Counted from the first letter of the stretch, positions 8,749 to 18,129 are shown. The stretch is DNA of 64,000 nt from Streptomyces sp. NBC_00576 (GCF_036345175.1 NZ_CP107780.1:372001-436000); one strand, 5' to 3'. The notes: generated from the sequence alone by a model not told the origin. A program made the numbers and translations.

Positions 8749-9465
8749 TCAGAGCGGGTCCTCTTCAGTCAGCGTAGGCATCGCGCGTGGACGCAGGACC
8801 ATGAGCGAGCCTTCCAAGGTCGCCACCATGGCAAAGGGGAACCGGTCGACCTCAAGACAGAGCGCGACATCATCAGGATGGACTCCTTGGCGCACGCCCT
8901 CCGCCAACTCGGCGGCGGCGCGCGATTCGCCGGCGCGGCGGAGGAACTCAGCAGCGTCCGTCCCAGCCTCGGTGGCTCTCCGAGCTATGTATTGAGCACA
9001 TGCCAGGTCTTCATCGGCCTGCCCGTCTTCGCCGGTGACCACGAACGTGACACTGCTCTCGCGCGTCCGCAAGACCTGTGCCGTTGCCTCCGCCACCGCA
9101 AAGCTGGCGCACAGCACCAGCGACGCCTCCTTGACCGCGAGGGCGCCGACCGTCCCTGCCGTGGTTTTCTGCACAACGGTCCGTCCGTGAAGGTCGACAG
9201 ACCGCAGCATGCCGGGCGAGTTGACCATGTCGAACCCGGGCGCGGGCGGGCCGTCCTTGAGCGCCATCCAATCCGGGTGGCGGGCCTTGAGCGCCAGGGC
9301 TTCGTCCAGCGACTCAGCAAGAACGATCTTGTCCGCCCCCTGGGCAAAGGCCCAGGCAGCCACGGTGAAAGCACGCATGACGTCGACCACGACCGCCACG
9401 GACGGGGCTTCGACCAGATCAGAGATGCCAAGGAAACGAGCGTCCATTCGATCATGATCGCGCAT
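8749..9465 (-). CDS. 2-phosphosulfolactate phosphatase family protein (ComB-like)
   Basis: A 238-residue protein resembling ComB. It has VAVVVDVMRAFTVAAWAFAQGA at the N-terminus (usual form VVIDVLRATT), a NSPGML segment and TTAGTVGALA, the conserved N/K-TT-GT motif. ComB removes phosphate from 2-phospho-3-sulfolactate in coenzyme M synthesis, but many bacteria without coenzyme M carry homologues of unknown role. The ATG at 9465 was taken; a second ATG at 9447 would also work, and neither has a clear ribosome site. It lies upstream of the phzF-like gene on the same strand, 362 bp away. Confidence 0.8.
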   Translation of the reverse strand: MRDHDRMDARFLGISDLVEAPSVAVVVDVMRAFTVAAWAFAQGADKIVLAESLDEALALKARHPDWMALKDGPPAPGFDMVNSPGMLRSVDLHGRTVVQKTTAGTVGALAVKEASLVLCASFAVAEATAQVLRTRESSVTFVVTGEDGQADEDLACAQYIARRATEAGTDAAEFLRRAGESRAAAELAEGVRQGVHPDDVALCLEVDRFPFAMVATLEGSLMVLRPRAMPTLTEEDPL

Positions 9466-9586
9466 ACCCGATCCGAGGCACCCGGAGAGTGACGCGCATC
9501 ATATTGGGGCGCCGCACTGAGGTTGGTGACGGCATCGGCTCGACAGTCGTGGCCGCCCGGCTCGTCCCAGGGCGCGGCCGACGCCG

Positions 9587-10231
9587 CTACCCCGCCAGCT
9601 TCGCCAGCCACGGATGCCTGGGGTGCACGCGTTCCAGCCACCCGCTGAGGGCGTCCCTCCGCGCCCGGCCCAGTAGCGGCAACACACCGTCGAAGTCCGC
9701 CTGGTCCTTGGGCCGTGGCGTCTTCGCTTTGAACAGCAGCACCAGCTCCGGCACCAGGTAGGGGATCCCGTCCGCCGTCCGCTCGACAATCGCCTCGTAC
9801 GGCAGCCGCAGTCCCTCGTCCCGTCGGCAGATCCACATCCCGCCCACGTGCGGCTCGCGGAAGACGTCGAACAGGAACTGACCGCTTGCCGGATCCCGCA
9901 ACCAGGTCTGGTGCGTGGCCGCCAGCGCCTCAGCTCCAGCCTCCGCCCAGACGCGCCCGGAACCCACCGCGTCAAACACGCACTCGGGAAAGCGATCCCG
10001 AATCTCCGGGAATCCCGCAGCGGGCACCGCGATCTCCAAATCGCCGTGCGGTCGCGTCTGCCTCCCACGGAACAAATCCAGCGCCCATCCGGCCGCGATG
10101 CACCAGGGCGCATCGACCCCACCCAACCGCTCCGCGACCTGTTCCGGCCGCCAAGCGTCCGCCCAACAGGCGTCCAGTTCGTCCGCGTCGAGCACCACGC
10201 CACCGGGCGGCAGGATTTCGGTCACCGGCAC
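9587..10231 (-). CDS. Nucleotidyltransferase-fold protein (aminoglycoside 2''-adenylyltransferase-like)
   Basis: A 214-residue protein with the motif CIAAGWALDLFRGRQTRPHG followed by DLEIAV. This is the glycine-rich turn and paired acidic residue of ANT(2'')-like and lincosamide-type nucleotidyltransferases (DUF/PF10706 class). A downstream FKAKTPRPKDQADFDGVL fits the same group. In chromosomal actinobacterial copies the substrate is not known, and drug resistance should not be assumed. The ATG at 10231 precedes an extended N-terminus, and the core starts around residue 40. Confidence 0.78.
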   Translation of the reverse strand: MPVTEILPPGGVVLDADELDACWADAWRPEQVAERLGGVDAPWCIAAGWALDLFRGRQTRPHGDLEIAVPAAGFPEIRDRFPECVFDAVGSGRVWAEAGAEALAATHQTWLRDPASGQFLFDVFREPHVGGMWICRRDEGLRLPYEAIVERTADGIPYLVPELVLLFKAKTPRPKDQADFDGVLPLLGRARRDALSGWLERVHPRHPWLAKLAG

Positions 10232-10300
10232 AACCTACTTCCGCCGCTTCGAGTCGGCCGTACGCGTACGTCGATGACCACCCCGAAGCCGTCGCGGCCG

Positions 10301-10327
10301 GAGCGATCGGAGCGATCGGAGCGATCG
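10301..10327. repeat. Three tandem copies of GAGCGATCG
   Basis: Three exact 9-bp units lie directly upstream of the nucleotidyltransferase gene. Each contains the palindrome CGATCG. The function is unknown and replication slippage is enough to explain it. Confidence 0.9.
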
Positions 10328-10446
10328 GAAAGGACCAATAATTGGGCGCGCATGTTCTCCAAGGAGACTGGTCCCAGGGAAACCCTGGCGAACGCAAGTC
10401 ACCTCTCACCTGTGGCAGGGCGTCCCGCAGGTTCGCCCCTTGGGCT

Positions 10447-11091
10447 TCAGTCGTCGCTCCCGACACCGCGGTCCTGTGCGCTCATGTCCCCCGTCGCGGG
10501 GGTGCCGTCGGCGAGCCCGTAGCGGAGGTACACGGTGCCCTTCGGACCGGCTGTCGGCGCTTCGAGGAGTGTGACGTTCGTGGGCACCGCGCCGGCGTCG
10601 AACACCTTCTTCCCGACGCCGAGCACGATCGGGTGCACCCAGAGGTCGAGACGGTCGAAAAGCTTCTCGCGCAGGAGGGTCTGCACCAGATTCAGGCTCC
10701 CGACCACTTTCACGTGCTCGTGCCGGTCACGGATCTCGCGCACCGCGCCGGCCAGATCCGGGCCGAGTTGTGTGGACCCGGCCCAGGAGAGGTCGGGCTT
10801 GCCGCGGGACGCCACGTACTTCGGGACGCTGTTGAAGAGCGTGGCGATCTCGTTGTCCTCGCCGCCCTTCTGGTGCGGCCAGTAGGCGGCGAAGATGTCA
10901 TACGTCCGCCGGCCGAGCAGGAGGGCGTCCGTGCCCTCGTACGCGGCACCGACCTGCGCCCCGGTGACCTCGTCCAGCAGGGGCGCCTGCCAGCCGCCGA
11001 ACGGGAACCCCACCGGGTCCTCGTCGGGGCCGCCGGGCGCCTGCCCGACGAGGTCGAGGGTCGCGAACATCTCGATGTGGATGAGGCCCAT
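10447..11091 (-). CDS. Dihydrofolate reductase / RibD C-terminal family protein
   Basis: A 214-residue reductase-fold protein. It starts GLIHIEMFATLDLVGQAPG, as RibD-C proteins do, with DALLLGRRTYDIFAAYWP, SVPKYVASRG, HVKVVGSLNLVQTLL and a C-terminal LWVHPIVLGVGKKVF, all conserved in the family. It probably uses NADPH. Members act on pteridines or are uncharacterised, and there is no riboflavin operon here. The ATG at 11091 sits right at the conserved first strand, which supports it. Confidence 0.9.
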   Translation of the reverse strand: MGLIHIEMFATLDLVGQAPGGPDEDPVGFPFGGWQAPLLDEVTGAQVGAAYEGTDALLLGRRTYDIFAAYWPHQKGGEDNEIATLFNSVPKYVASRGKPDLSWAGSTQLGPDLAGAVREIRDRHEHVKVVGSLNLVQTLLREKLFDRLDLWVHPIVLGVGKKVFDAGAVPTNVTLLEAPTAGPKGTVYLRYGLADGTPATGDMSAQDRGVGSDD

Positions 11092-11415
11092 GACTTACTC
11101 CCGATGGGTTGGTTGTCTCGGTCGGGAGGTAGACCTGTGTGCGCCGGCAGACTCATCGCGGCGACGGCACCGGGTTTCGTACTCGTCGACCGCCTCGCCC
11201 GGTGCGTCGGCCACCACCCCGCCTCGCGTCCGTTTCCTCGAACAACACATACCGGCCGATCTTGAAGCGCGCAACGCGGTGCCCTGCTTGAGCAGCCGCA
11301 CCGCTGACAACCGGAGCCGGCGAAATCACGAAGAAGGCGGGGCCGGTCAGCCAGATCGGGCCGCCGTGCCCCCGTCGGCGAGTTCAAGGACAACGGCCGC
11401 CAGTTGCCGTGACCG

Positions 11416-11520
11416 TCACCGGTTGCAGTGATGGAAGCCCTGGCCTGTCCTGCGGCCCAGCATGCCGGTCTCGACCAGGTGTCGCAGCAACGCCGGCGGG
11501 GCGTAGCGGGACTCCCGGTA
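11416..11520 (-). pseudogene. 3-hydroxyacyl-CoA dehydrogenase C-terminal remnant
   Basis: The minus frame ends at TGA 11416-11418 and reads RYAPPALLRHLVETGMLGRR followed by TGQGFHH. This is the characteristic tail of 3-hydroxyacyl-CoA dehydrogenases (typically RYAPPPLLRRMV...GRKTGRGFYDY). No remainder of the enzyme is found at higher coordinates, where a plus-strand relic of another gene begins immediately. Only about 35 codons survive. Confidence 0.6.
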
Positions 11521-11559
11521 TGGCAGTCAGCATCCTGCGGCTCGCCGGAGACAGGTTGG

Positions 11560-11869
11560 AACTCGCCCGCGGGCGCTCGCCGCGCTGAGTGCCGCGCAAA
11601 GGGTGACCGGCGAGGCCGAGCAGCCTCGGCGAGCGCTGTACCAGGCCCTGCAACTGGGCGATCTGTGCGGCGCGCGGCGGCTGCAGCGATCCCTGCCGCA
11701 CCGCAGCAGCGAGGAGGCACCGGCCTGTACGACCGTTCTTCCGCAAGATCCGCTCAGTGCGGCGCAGCGACGGGCGCATCCCCTGACCCGCGTCCATCGC
11801 AAGCTCAACGTCACCAGCCGCACGGACGCGCCCTGCCAGTTCCGGACACTGGCCGTCGGATCCGCTTGA
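11560..11869 (+). pseudogene. Large LuxR-family (MalT/LAL-like) regulator remnant
   Basis: Broken plus-strand frames show ALAALSAAQRVTGEAEQPRR then ALYQALQLGDLCGARRL, a helical-repeat region like that of large ATP-binding LuxR regulators. Near the end comes HPLTRVHRKLNVTSRTD, matching the recognition helix and tail of their LuxR DNA-binding domain (usual form HLTRVYRKLNVTSRTDL). The ATPase and the first half of the helix-turn-helix are missing. It abuts the dehydrogenase remnant on the other strand, so this stretch is a recombination scar. Confidence 0.5.
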
Positions 11870-11992
11870 CCGATCTCGCGGCCGGCAGGCCCTGCACGTG
11901 GTCGCCGACGTCGCCCTGATCGGCATCCACGACAACGGCATCTTCCAAGCACACGCGGGCGCGGGAGGGGCATGTCTTCGGGTGAGCTCTGG

Positions 11993-12026
11993 CGAATGTT
12001 TCGGCATTGCTCGCGAATCTTGCGAG
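11993..12026. promoter_or_regulatory. Candidate operators upstream of the GH62 gene
   Basis: CGAA-TGT-TTCG (11993-12003) is a perfect interrupted palindrome of the kind seen before glycoside hydrolase genes controlled by LacI/ROK-type repressors. A second element, CTCGC-7-GCGAG, follows at 12010-12026. They lie about 430-460 bp before the GH62 start, which is far, so the assignment is tentative. Confidence 0.3.
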
Positions 12027-12451
12027 AGGCATTGACGCCGTTCACCGGTTCCCTATCATCCAATTGCTCGACACTTCGCTCCCCGTTCGACATAACGAAC
12101 ACGCCAGAGCCGCTCCACTCGGACAGCAAGGCACCGCAGGGTCACGCCCACCGCAACGGCCGAGCCGCAAGGGGCATACAGCACGATGCATATGTCATGG
12201 ACGCATCAAGATATCTCTCGCCGTCACACCCGGCGGCCGCTCCCGCCCCCGGCACGGCCCCCGCGGCTGCCGCGGCGTACCCGATCAACGTCCGATTCAG
12301 GCCGGTGAGTTTCGCAGTAGGCCGAAGAGTCCGAGCGCCACCGGTGTCAGCCCGGTGTCCACGAACCGCTACGAACCGCACCACATCGACAGTCCGGACA
12401 GCCTCGGACGGGGCCAACCGGAACCGCTTGCTCAAGGATTACGAGGTCCCC

Positions 12452-13873
12452 ATGCGCAGACGAAGTTTCAGCCGCGGGCATCTGTCCGTGGTGCTCGCCG
12501 CAGTGATTGTGGCCCTGGTCGCGTTGGCGGCGACGCTCGTCGCCAACCCGGCTCAGGCGGCCTCCAGCGGCGCCTTGCGCGGTGTTGGTTCCGGCCGGTG
12601 TCTCGATGTGACGAACGCCGGCCAGACCGACGGCACGTACCTGCAGATCTCGGACTGCTCGGGCGGGACCAACCAGCAGTGGACCTCGACGGACAGCAAC
12701 CAGCTGACCGTGTACGGCAACAAGTGCCTGGATGTTCCGGGCCATGCCACCACGGCCGGTACCCGGGTGCAGATCTGGACCTGTAGCGGCGGCGCGAACC
12801 AGCAGTGGCGGGTGAACTCCGACGGCACGATCGTCGGCGTCGAGTCCGGGCTGTGCCTCGACGTTACGGGTGCCGGTACGGCCAACGGCACGGTGGTGGA
12901 GATCTGGACGTGCAACGGCGGCAGCAACCAGAAGTGGACCGGCCTGTCCGGGACGCCGCCGGGTGGTACGTGTGCTCTTCCGTCGACGTACCGGTGGACG
13001 TCGACGGGTGCGTTGGCGCAGCCGGCGAACGGGTGGGTCTCGCTGAAGGACTTCACCAGCGTGGTGTACAACGGCAAGCACCTGGTCTACGCGTCGAACG
13101 TGGCGGGATCGTCCTACGGCTCGATGAGGTTCAGTCCCTTCACGAACTGGTCGGACATGGCGTCGGCCGGCCAGGCCGGGATGAGCCAGGCCGCGGTGGC
13201 GCCCACGCTGTTCTACTTCGCGCCCAAGAACATCTGGGTGCTGGCGTACCAGTGGGGTTCGTGGCCCTTCATCTACCGCACCTCCAGCGACCCCACCAAC
13301 CCCAACGGCTGGTCCGCGCCGCAGCCACTGTTCACCGGCAGCATCTCCGGCTCCGGCACCGGCCCGATCGACCAGACCCTGATCGCTGACGGCCAGAACA
13401 TGTACCTGTTCTTCGCCGGTGACAACGGCAAGATCTACCGGGCCAGCATGCCGATCGGGAACTTCCCGGGCAGTTTCGGCTCGTCGTACACGACGATCAT
13501 GAGCGACACGCAGGCCAACCTGTTCGAGGCGGTGCAGGTCTACAAGGTCCAGGACCAGAACCAGTACCTCATGATCGTTGAGGCGATGGGCGCGAATGGG
13601 CGCTACTTCCGCTCGTTCACAGCCACCAGTCTGAGCGGTTCATGGACCCCGCAGGCCGGCAGTGAAAGCAACCCCTTCGCAGGCAAGGCAAATAGCGGTG
13701 CCACCTGGACCAACGACATCAGCCACGGTGACCTGGTCCGCAACAACCCCGACCAGACCATGACCATCGACCCCTGCAACCTGCAGTTCCTCTACCAGGG
13801 CAAGTCCCCCACCGCGAGCGGCCCCTACGACCAACTGCCGTGGCGGCCAGGTGTCCTCACTCTGCAGCGCTGA
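12452..13873 (+). CDS. Secreted CBM13-GH62 alpha-L-arabinofuranosidase
   Basis: A 473-residue secreted enzyme. The ATG at 12452 follows AAGGATTACGAGG and opens a Sec signal (MRRRSFSRGHL, then a hydrophobic core ending AQAAS). Residues about 40-165 form a ricin/CBM13 trefoil with three QQW/QKW repeats. After a short PPGG linker comes the GH62 domain, CALPSTYRWTSTG. Candidate catalytic residues are the Asp in LKDFTSV, the Asp in GPIDQTL and the Glu in LFEAVQVYK. GH62 enzymes strip arabinose from arabinoxylan or arabinan outside the cell. A strong hairpin follows the stop. Confidence 0.95.
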   Translation: MRRRSFSRGHLSVVLAAVIVALVALAATLVANPAQAASSGALRGVGSGRCLDVTNAGQTDGTYLQISDCSGGTNQQWTSTDSNQLTVYGNKCLDVPGHATTAGTRVQIWTCSGGANQQWRVNSDGTIVGVESGLCLDVTGAGTANGTVVEIWTCNGGSNQKWTGLSGTPPGGTCALPSTYRWTSTGALAQPANGWVSLKDFTSVVYNGKHLVYASNVAGSSYGSMRFSPFTNWSDMASAGQAGMSQAAVAPTLFYFAPKNIWVLAYQWGSWPFIYRTSSDPTNPNGWSAPQPLFTGSISGSGTGPIDQTLIADGQNMYLFFAGDNGKIYRASMPIGNFPGSFGSSYTTIMSDTQANLFEAVQVYKVQDQNQYLMIVEAMGANGRYFRSFTATSLSGSWTPQAGSESNPFAGKANSGATWTNDISHGDLVRNNPDQTMTIDPCNLQFLYQGKSPTASGPYDQLPWRPGVLTLQR

Positions 13874-13978
13874 CCTGCCTGATCCAGGATGATCGCGATC
13901 TGGTGCGGTCTGCCGGCGCGTAGACGAGCGGTTCGCAGGGTGGACAACTCCATCTGCTGACCGATACTCACCGCCTCA

Positions 13979-14011
13979 AGGGACCCCAGCCGTGCGTCGG
14001 CTGGGGTCCCT
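13979..14011 (+). terminator. Strong terminator after the GH62 gene
   Basis: Perfect 13-bp arms AGGGACCCCAGCC / GGCTGGGGTCCCT around a 7-base loop, followed by TCTCTTTTG. This is the clearest intrinsic terminator in the window. Confidence 0.85.
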
Positions 14012-14041
14012 CTCTTTTGTGGACTTTCATCGTGGGTACGG

Positions 14042-14232
14042 TCCGAAGCACTACGACGCCACCGGGTACCGCTTGCCGGCGTGAGCGTCGCGGGCCGCAG
14101 GACGTCGCGCCGCAGGGCCTCGGGCCGCATGACGACGCCCTTGCCGTCGACCTGGAGGACGAGCGCGGTGGCGGCGGTCAATCGCCTCTCCGGCATGGTC
14201 GTAGGAGTTGCGGACGACATCGAGGACGGCAA
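14042..14232 (-). mobile_element. ISKra4-like transposase remnant
   Basis: The minus frame contains ALVLQVDGKGVVMRPEALRR, which resembles the conserved VLSADGKGIVMRPEALR block of ISKra4-family transposases. Reading frames break on both sides and no terminal inverted repeats are recognisable. Only this short internal block supports the call. Confidence 0.45.
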
Positions 14233-14470
14233 GAGAACACAGACCGCAGGAGTGCAGGCCGGCGGGCAGCGAGAGTTCCGCGTCGAGGGGGTGCACGCTG
14301 GTCCGGGCCTTGGCCCGCCAGGCGCACCGCGTCACAGTGGCTGTACCGAACACGCAGACCAGCGGGCGGGACCGGAGGAGAGCCACACCCATCCCGGATG
14401 CCACTGCGCACGCGTCAGGAGCGCGGCAGGGTGCCTGCGCGGGCCCGGCTCGGCGTGTATCGAGGTCTGC

Positions 14471-14504
14471 GGGGCCAGGCCCGCGCGGTGGCGTGCCTGG
14501 CCCC
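14471..14504 (-). terminator. Terminator of the CE1-type esterase gene
   Basis: Perfect 10-bp arms GGGGCCAGGC / GCCTGGCCCC with a 14-base loop, starting 7 bp beyond the esterase stop on the minus strand. Confidence 0.7.
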
Positions 14505-14510
14505 GGCCTG

Positions 14511-15851
14511 TCAGCTCTGCAGGCGCCAGCGCTGATTGGCGCCGCCCGCGCTACTCCACAGCTGGACTTTCGTCCCGTTGGCGGTCCCCTGGCCGACGGC
14601 GTCCAGGCAGAGCCCCGACTGCACGGCTGTGATCGTGCCGTCGGGATTCATGTTCCACTGCTGGTCTGCCTGCCCGTTGCAGTCCCAGATCGCCACCGGG
14701 GTGCCGTTGCCCGCTGTCTGCCCGACACCCAGGCACTTGTTGCCGTAGACAACCAGCTGCTTTCCGGCGGTATAGGTCCACCGCTGGTTGGAGCCGCCGT
14801 TGCAGTCCCACAGTTGGACCTGTGTGCCGTTGGCCGTGGTGGAGTTGTTGATGTCGAGGCAGCGCCCCGACTGCTGGCCTACGACCGCTTGGTCGCTGGA
14901 GGGCGGTGTCATCGGCGGCGGATTCGAGCCGAACTGGGTGAAGAACTGCCACACCGCTGCCGACGTCCAGGTGCGCCAGCCGGAACCGGTGGAACCGTCT
15001 ATGGGACCGGGGTCGTGGCCTCCGTCGAACGCGGCCCAGGTGACGGGGTATCCGGACCTGCATCCGGAGTAGGTGGTGACGATGTGCGTCAGGCTTCCGT
15101 TGGCCGGCTCGGGCGGGTTCTGCCGGGTGCAGCCGTTGTTCCGGACGAAGGTGTCACGCAGTTCCCGTCCTGACGACATGGGCAGCACGTTGTCCCTCAG
15201 CCCGTGCAGACCCATGTATGCGATGGGCTGAGTGCCGCCGTTGCACCCGCTGAGGTTCGCGCCGGAGTAGGCCGCGACCGCGCGGAAGACCGTCGCCCGG
15301 GAGCAGGCGAGGGCGTACGACATCCCGCCGCCGTAGCTGAAGCCGGCGGCGAACAACTGGGTGGTGTCGACGCACAGACCTGCTTCGATCTGGCTGACCA
15401 TGGCGTCGACGAAGGCCACGTCCTGGCCGCCCGGGTTGGCCCACCCGTTGCCGTTGCCCTGGGGGGCGACGAAGATCGTGCTGTTGTTCGCGTTGTCCGC
15501 CAGGCGCCGCAGACCGTAGTAGGACCAGTTGTACCCGTCCGATCCGCCCGAGTCGACGTCGTTGGCCGTGCCGCCACGCCAGTGGAAACCGAAGAAGAGC
15601 CGGTAGGGGTGGTTGTTGTCGTAGCCGGCAGGAACCCGAAGGATGTAACTGCGGGTCTGGCCGCCGCTCTGAATCGTGTGTGTACCACTCGTGAGCGCCG
15701 GGGGCTTGCCGCACCCGGCGGTCGCCCGGACGGCCCCGTTGGCCGCGGCCGACGTGGGCGCGTCAAGGCTGCTGCTGAACGAGGTGCCCGCAGTTGTGAG
15801 GACGAGAAGTACCGCAGCCACGATGGACATTAAGAATGGTTTGCGTTTCAT
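14511..15851 (-). CDS. Secreted PHB-depolymerase/CE1-type esterase with CBM13
   Basis: A 446-residue exported alpha/beta hydrolase. The ATG at 15851 follows AGAAGG and opens a Sec signal (MKRKPFLMSIVAAVLLVL). The catalytic domain (about 50-310) has the nucleophile elbow AAGFSYGGGMSYALAC, an Asp in GLRDNVLP and a His in DGGHDPGP. That pattern is shared by feruloyl/acetylxylan esterases and PHB depolymerase-like proteins. A ricin/CBM13 trefoil with QRW/QQW repeats forms the last 125 residues. In this gene island a role in removing ester side groups from hemicellulose is more likely than polyester breakdown, but that is inference. Confidence 0.88.
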   Translation of the reverse strand: MKRKPFLMSIVAAVLLVLTTAGTSFSSSLDAPTSAAANGAVRATAGCGKPPALTSGTHTIQSGGQTRSYILRVPAGYDNNHPYRLFFGFHWRGGTANDVDSGGSDGYNWSYYGLRRLADNANNSTIFVAPQGNGNGWANPGGQDVAFVDAMVSQIEAGLCVDTTQLFAAGFSYGGGMSYALACSRATVFRAVAAYSGANLSGCNGGTQPIAYMGLHGLRDNVLPMSSGRELRDTFVRNNGCTRQNPPEPANGSLTHIVTTYSGCRSGYPVTWAAFDGGHDPGPIDGSTGSGWRTWTSAAVWQFFTQFGSNPPPMTPPSSDQAVVGQQSGRCLDINNSTTANGTQVQLWDCNGGSNQRWTYTAGKQLVVYGNKCLGVGQTAGNGTPVAIWDCNGQADQQWNMNPDGTITAVQSGLCLDAVGQGTANGTKVQLWSSAGGANQRWRLQS

Positions 15852-16005
15852 ACATGCCTTCTTCCGTTGTCGATAGTTGGGCAGGGAGCATCGGTCGCCC
15901 GGGTACGGATGCTGTGTGCGGCGGTACGCCACAACGCATGACAAGAGCCCGGGATCGAAGCCTCGGTGGCGGTGGGGACGTCGACCTTCGGGAATTCGTT
16001 CGAGA

Positions 16006-16026
16006 GATCGAACCGGTTTACCGATC
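16006..16026. promoter_or_regulatory. Possible LacI-type operator upstream of the esterase gene
   Basis: An imperfect palindrome centred on AACCGGTT with outer GATCG / CGATC arms, about 155 bp upstream of the esterase start. Its central-CG architecture is typical of LacI-family operators. Confidence 0.25.
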
Positions 16027-16146
16027 GCGCTCGCTGGAGCGTGGGATCGCGACGGAGGCGGTCAACGACCCTGACGTGAGTTCACCTGTGCGCCGCAGCA
16101 GGGGCGTTGTGGTGAAGAGTGCGGGCCGCACTGCCGCTGTGGCCGT

Positions 16147-18129
16147 TCATACCCCGGCGATGGTCCATTCGTTGTTGGTGCTGGAGTTCGGTGTCCACAT
16201 CACCGTCGTCGAGCCGGCCGTGGTGCTGCCGCTGCCGTCAAGGGCGGTGCCGGTGCTCCGGTTGACGATCTGGTAGCGGTTGCCGCCGAGACTGTTGAGC
16301 GACCACTGCTGGTTGTTGCCGCCGTTCCACGCCTGCTGGCGGACGGGAGCGCCGTTGGCGGAGTTGCCATAACTGTCGGCGGCCATGCCGTTGGTGCGGT
16401 TCATGATGCGGTGGTAGCCGTTGCCGAGGTCGATCAGCTGCCACTGCAGGTTCGTACTCCCGTCGTAGTTCCACTGCTTGAGGTTGGAGCCGGCGCCGAC
16501 GTCGCCCCCGCTGTCGAGCGCCAGCCCGCTGGTCACGTTGGTGATCTTCACCCAGGTTGTGGAGCCGCCCGGCGCACCCAGGACGGGGATCTCCCCGGAG
16601 AAGGTGAGCTTGACCGTGTACGCGAGGGCGCTGAACGGCGGGTTGGACGAGGGCATGGTGAAGTGCAGGCCGGAGGCGTCCTGGGTCGGTGCGGGCAGGT
16701 TGATGTAGGTGCCGGCCGTGTTGTTCAGCAGTTGCGCGCCTGCCAAGCTGCTGAGGTTGATCTGGTTCGAGTTCAGCGTCGCGATGTTCATGGTGCTGCC
16801 CTGCCAGCCCAGCGCGGTGGCGTAGAGGACCTTGTTGTCCCGGCTGCGGGTGAACCGGATGTCCTGGGGTTTGCCGGCCACCGGTCCGCTGAACGAGCCT
16901 CCGCCCATCTTGGTGGGGCCCTCGCCGTAACTGGCCCAGGAGCGGGTGGAGTAGACCGCCTCTCCGAAACGGCCGAGCCAGTCACCCATGGCGAGCAGGA
17001 TGGTCTGCTGCCCGGAGGGGATGGTGCCGTCGGCCGTCGGAGCGATGTTCAGCAGCATGCTGCCGCCTTTGCTGACCCGGTCGATCAGCGAGTGGAGCAT
17101 TGCCTGCGTCGAGTAGTAGCCGATGCCGACCGTGTAGCACCAGCTGGAGGAGGAGATGCTGTCGTCGGTCAGCCAGTAGGGGGTGAGCAGCCCCGCCGGG
17201 CCGCCGCGCTCGAAGTCGAAGACCTCGCCCTTGTTGTTGAGGCCGTCCTTGTAGGTCGCGACCACGTCCTTGTTCCACGCGACCGCCTGGTTGTAGTAGT
17301 GCGCGAGGAACTGGAGCCGGTAGGACTCCTGCACCTGGCCGAGGTTGAAGTCCTGCCAGACCAGGTCCGGCTGGTAGCCGTCGATGACCTCGACGAGCTT
17401 GTCGTACCAGAGCTTGTTCTCCGCGGCCGAGCCCTGCTGGCCGTAGAGGACGCGCAGCGCCGGGTCCGACTGGGGCGGCACATTGTCGTAGAAGCCGGTG
17501 AAGTGGTAGGCGTGGTGCAGCGAGGCCATGAACTTCAGCCCCTGCCCGCGGATGGCCTGCGCGTGCAGCCCCAGGAGGTCGAGTCCGGGGCCGTGCTGGA
17601 CCGAGTTCCACGGGTTGGAGCGGCTGTTCCACATGGAGAAGCCGTCGTGGTGCTCGGCGACGGGGCCGGCGAACCTGGCGCCCGCGGCCTTGAACAGCTG
17701 CGCCCAGGCGTCCGGATCCCACCTGCCGCCCTGCGAGACCAGTTTGGGGGCGAACTGCACGTAGTTGCCGGCCTTGTCGCGGGCACCGTCGATGAAGTTG
17801 TGGTACGGCCATGCCGAGGGATTGCCGTAGGTGGCGATGTGGTGCCGGTTCTCGGCCGAGCCGCCGATGTACATGTTGCGCGGATACCACTCGTTCCCGA
17901 ACGCGGGAACGCTGAATACGCCCCAATGGTAGTAGATGCCGAACTTGGCATCCTGGAACCAGGCCGGGGCCGGGGGGTGTTGGTCCACGGAGGACCAGCT
18001 CGCGGTGTAGCTTCCGGGGCCGTCGGTCGCGGCGGCCTCGGGGGCGAACCGCAGCAGGCCGAAGGCCGTGGCCGCACCGGCTGCCGACAGCAGCCGGCGC
18101 CGGCTGAGCGGCAGGGAGGAGGAAGACAT
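16147..18129 (-). CDS. Secreted GH29 alpha-L-fucosidase with ricin-type domain
   Basis: A 660-residue exported enzyme and the second GH29 in the window. The ATG at 18129 follows GAGAGG; the signal is twin-arginine (SRRRLLSAAG). The barrel begins WFQDAKFGIYYHWGVFS, with GPVAEHHDGFSMWNS and a probable nucleophile Asp in DLVWQDFNLG. A beta-sandwich of the GH29 C-terminal type follows to about residue 515. A ricin trefoil (NLQWQL, NQQWSL and NNEWTI repeats) closes the chain. The two GH29 proteins differ strongly in sequence, so they probably handle different linkages. The stop is not followed by an obvious hairpin. Confidence 0.9.
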   Translation of the reverse strand: MSSSSLPLSRRRLLSAAGAATAFGLLRFAPEAAATDGPGSYTASWSSVDQHPPAPAWFQDAKFGIYYHWGVFSVPAFGNEWYPRNMYIGGSAENRHHIATYGNPSAWPYHNFIDGARDKAGNYVQFAPKLVSQGGRWDPDAWAQLFKAAGARFAGPVAEHHDGFSMWNSRSNPWNSVQHGPGLDLLGLHAQAIRGQGLKFMASLHHAYHFTGFYDNVPPQSDPALRVLYGQQGSAAENKLWYDKLVEVIDGYQPDLVWQDFNLGQVQESYRLQFLAHYYNQAVAWNKDVVATYKDGLNNKGEVFDFERGGPAGLLTPYWLTDDSISSSSWCYTVGIGYYSTQAMLHSLIDRVSKGGSMLLNIAPTADGTIPSGQQTILLAMGDWLGRFGEAVYSTRSWASYGEGPTKMGGGSFSGPVAGKPQDIRFTRSRDNKVLYATALGWQGSTMNIATLNSNQINLSSLAGAQLLNNTAGTYINLPAPTQDASGLHFTMPSSNPPFSALAYTVKLTFSGEIPVLGAPGGSTTWVKITNVTSGLALDSGGDVGAGSNLKQWNYDGSTNLQWQLIDLGNGYHRIMNRTNGMAADSYGNSANGAPVRQQAWNGGNNQQWSLNSLGGNRYQIVNRSTGTALDGSGSTTAGSTTVMWTPNSSTNNEWTIAGV

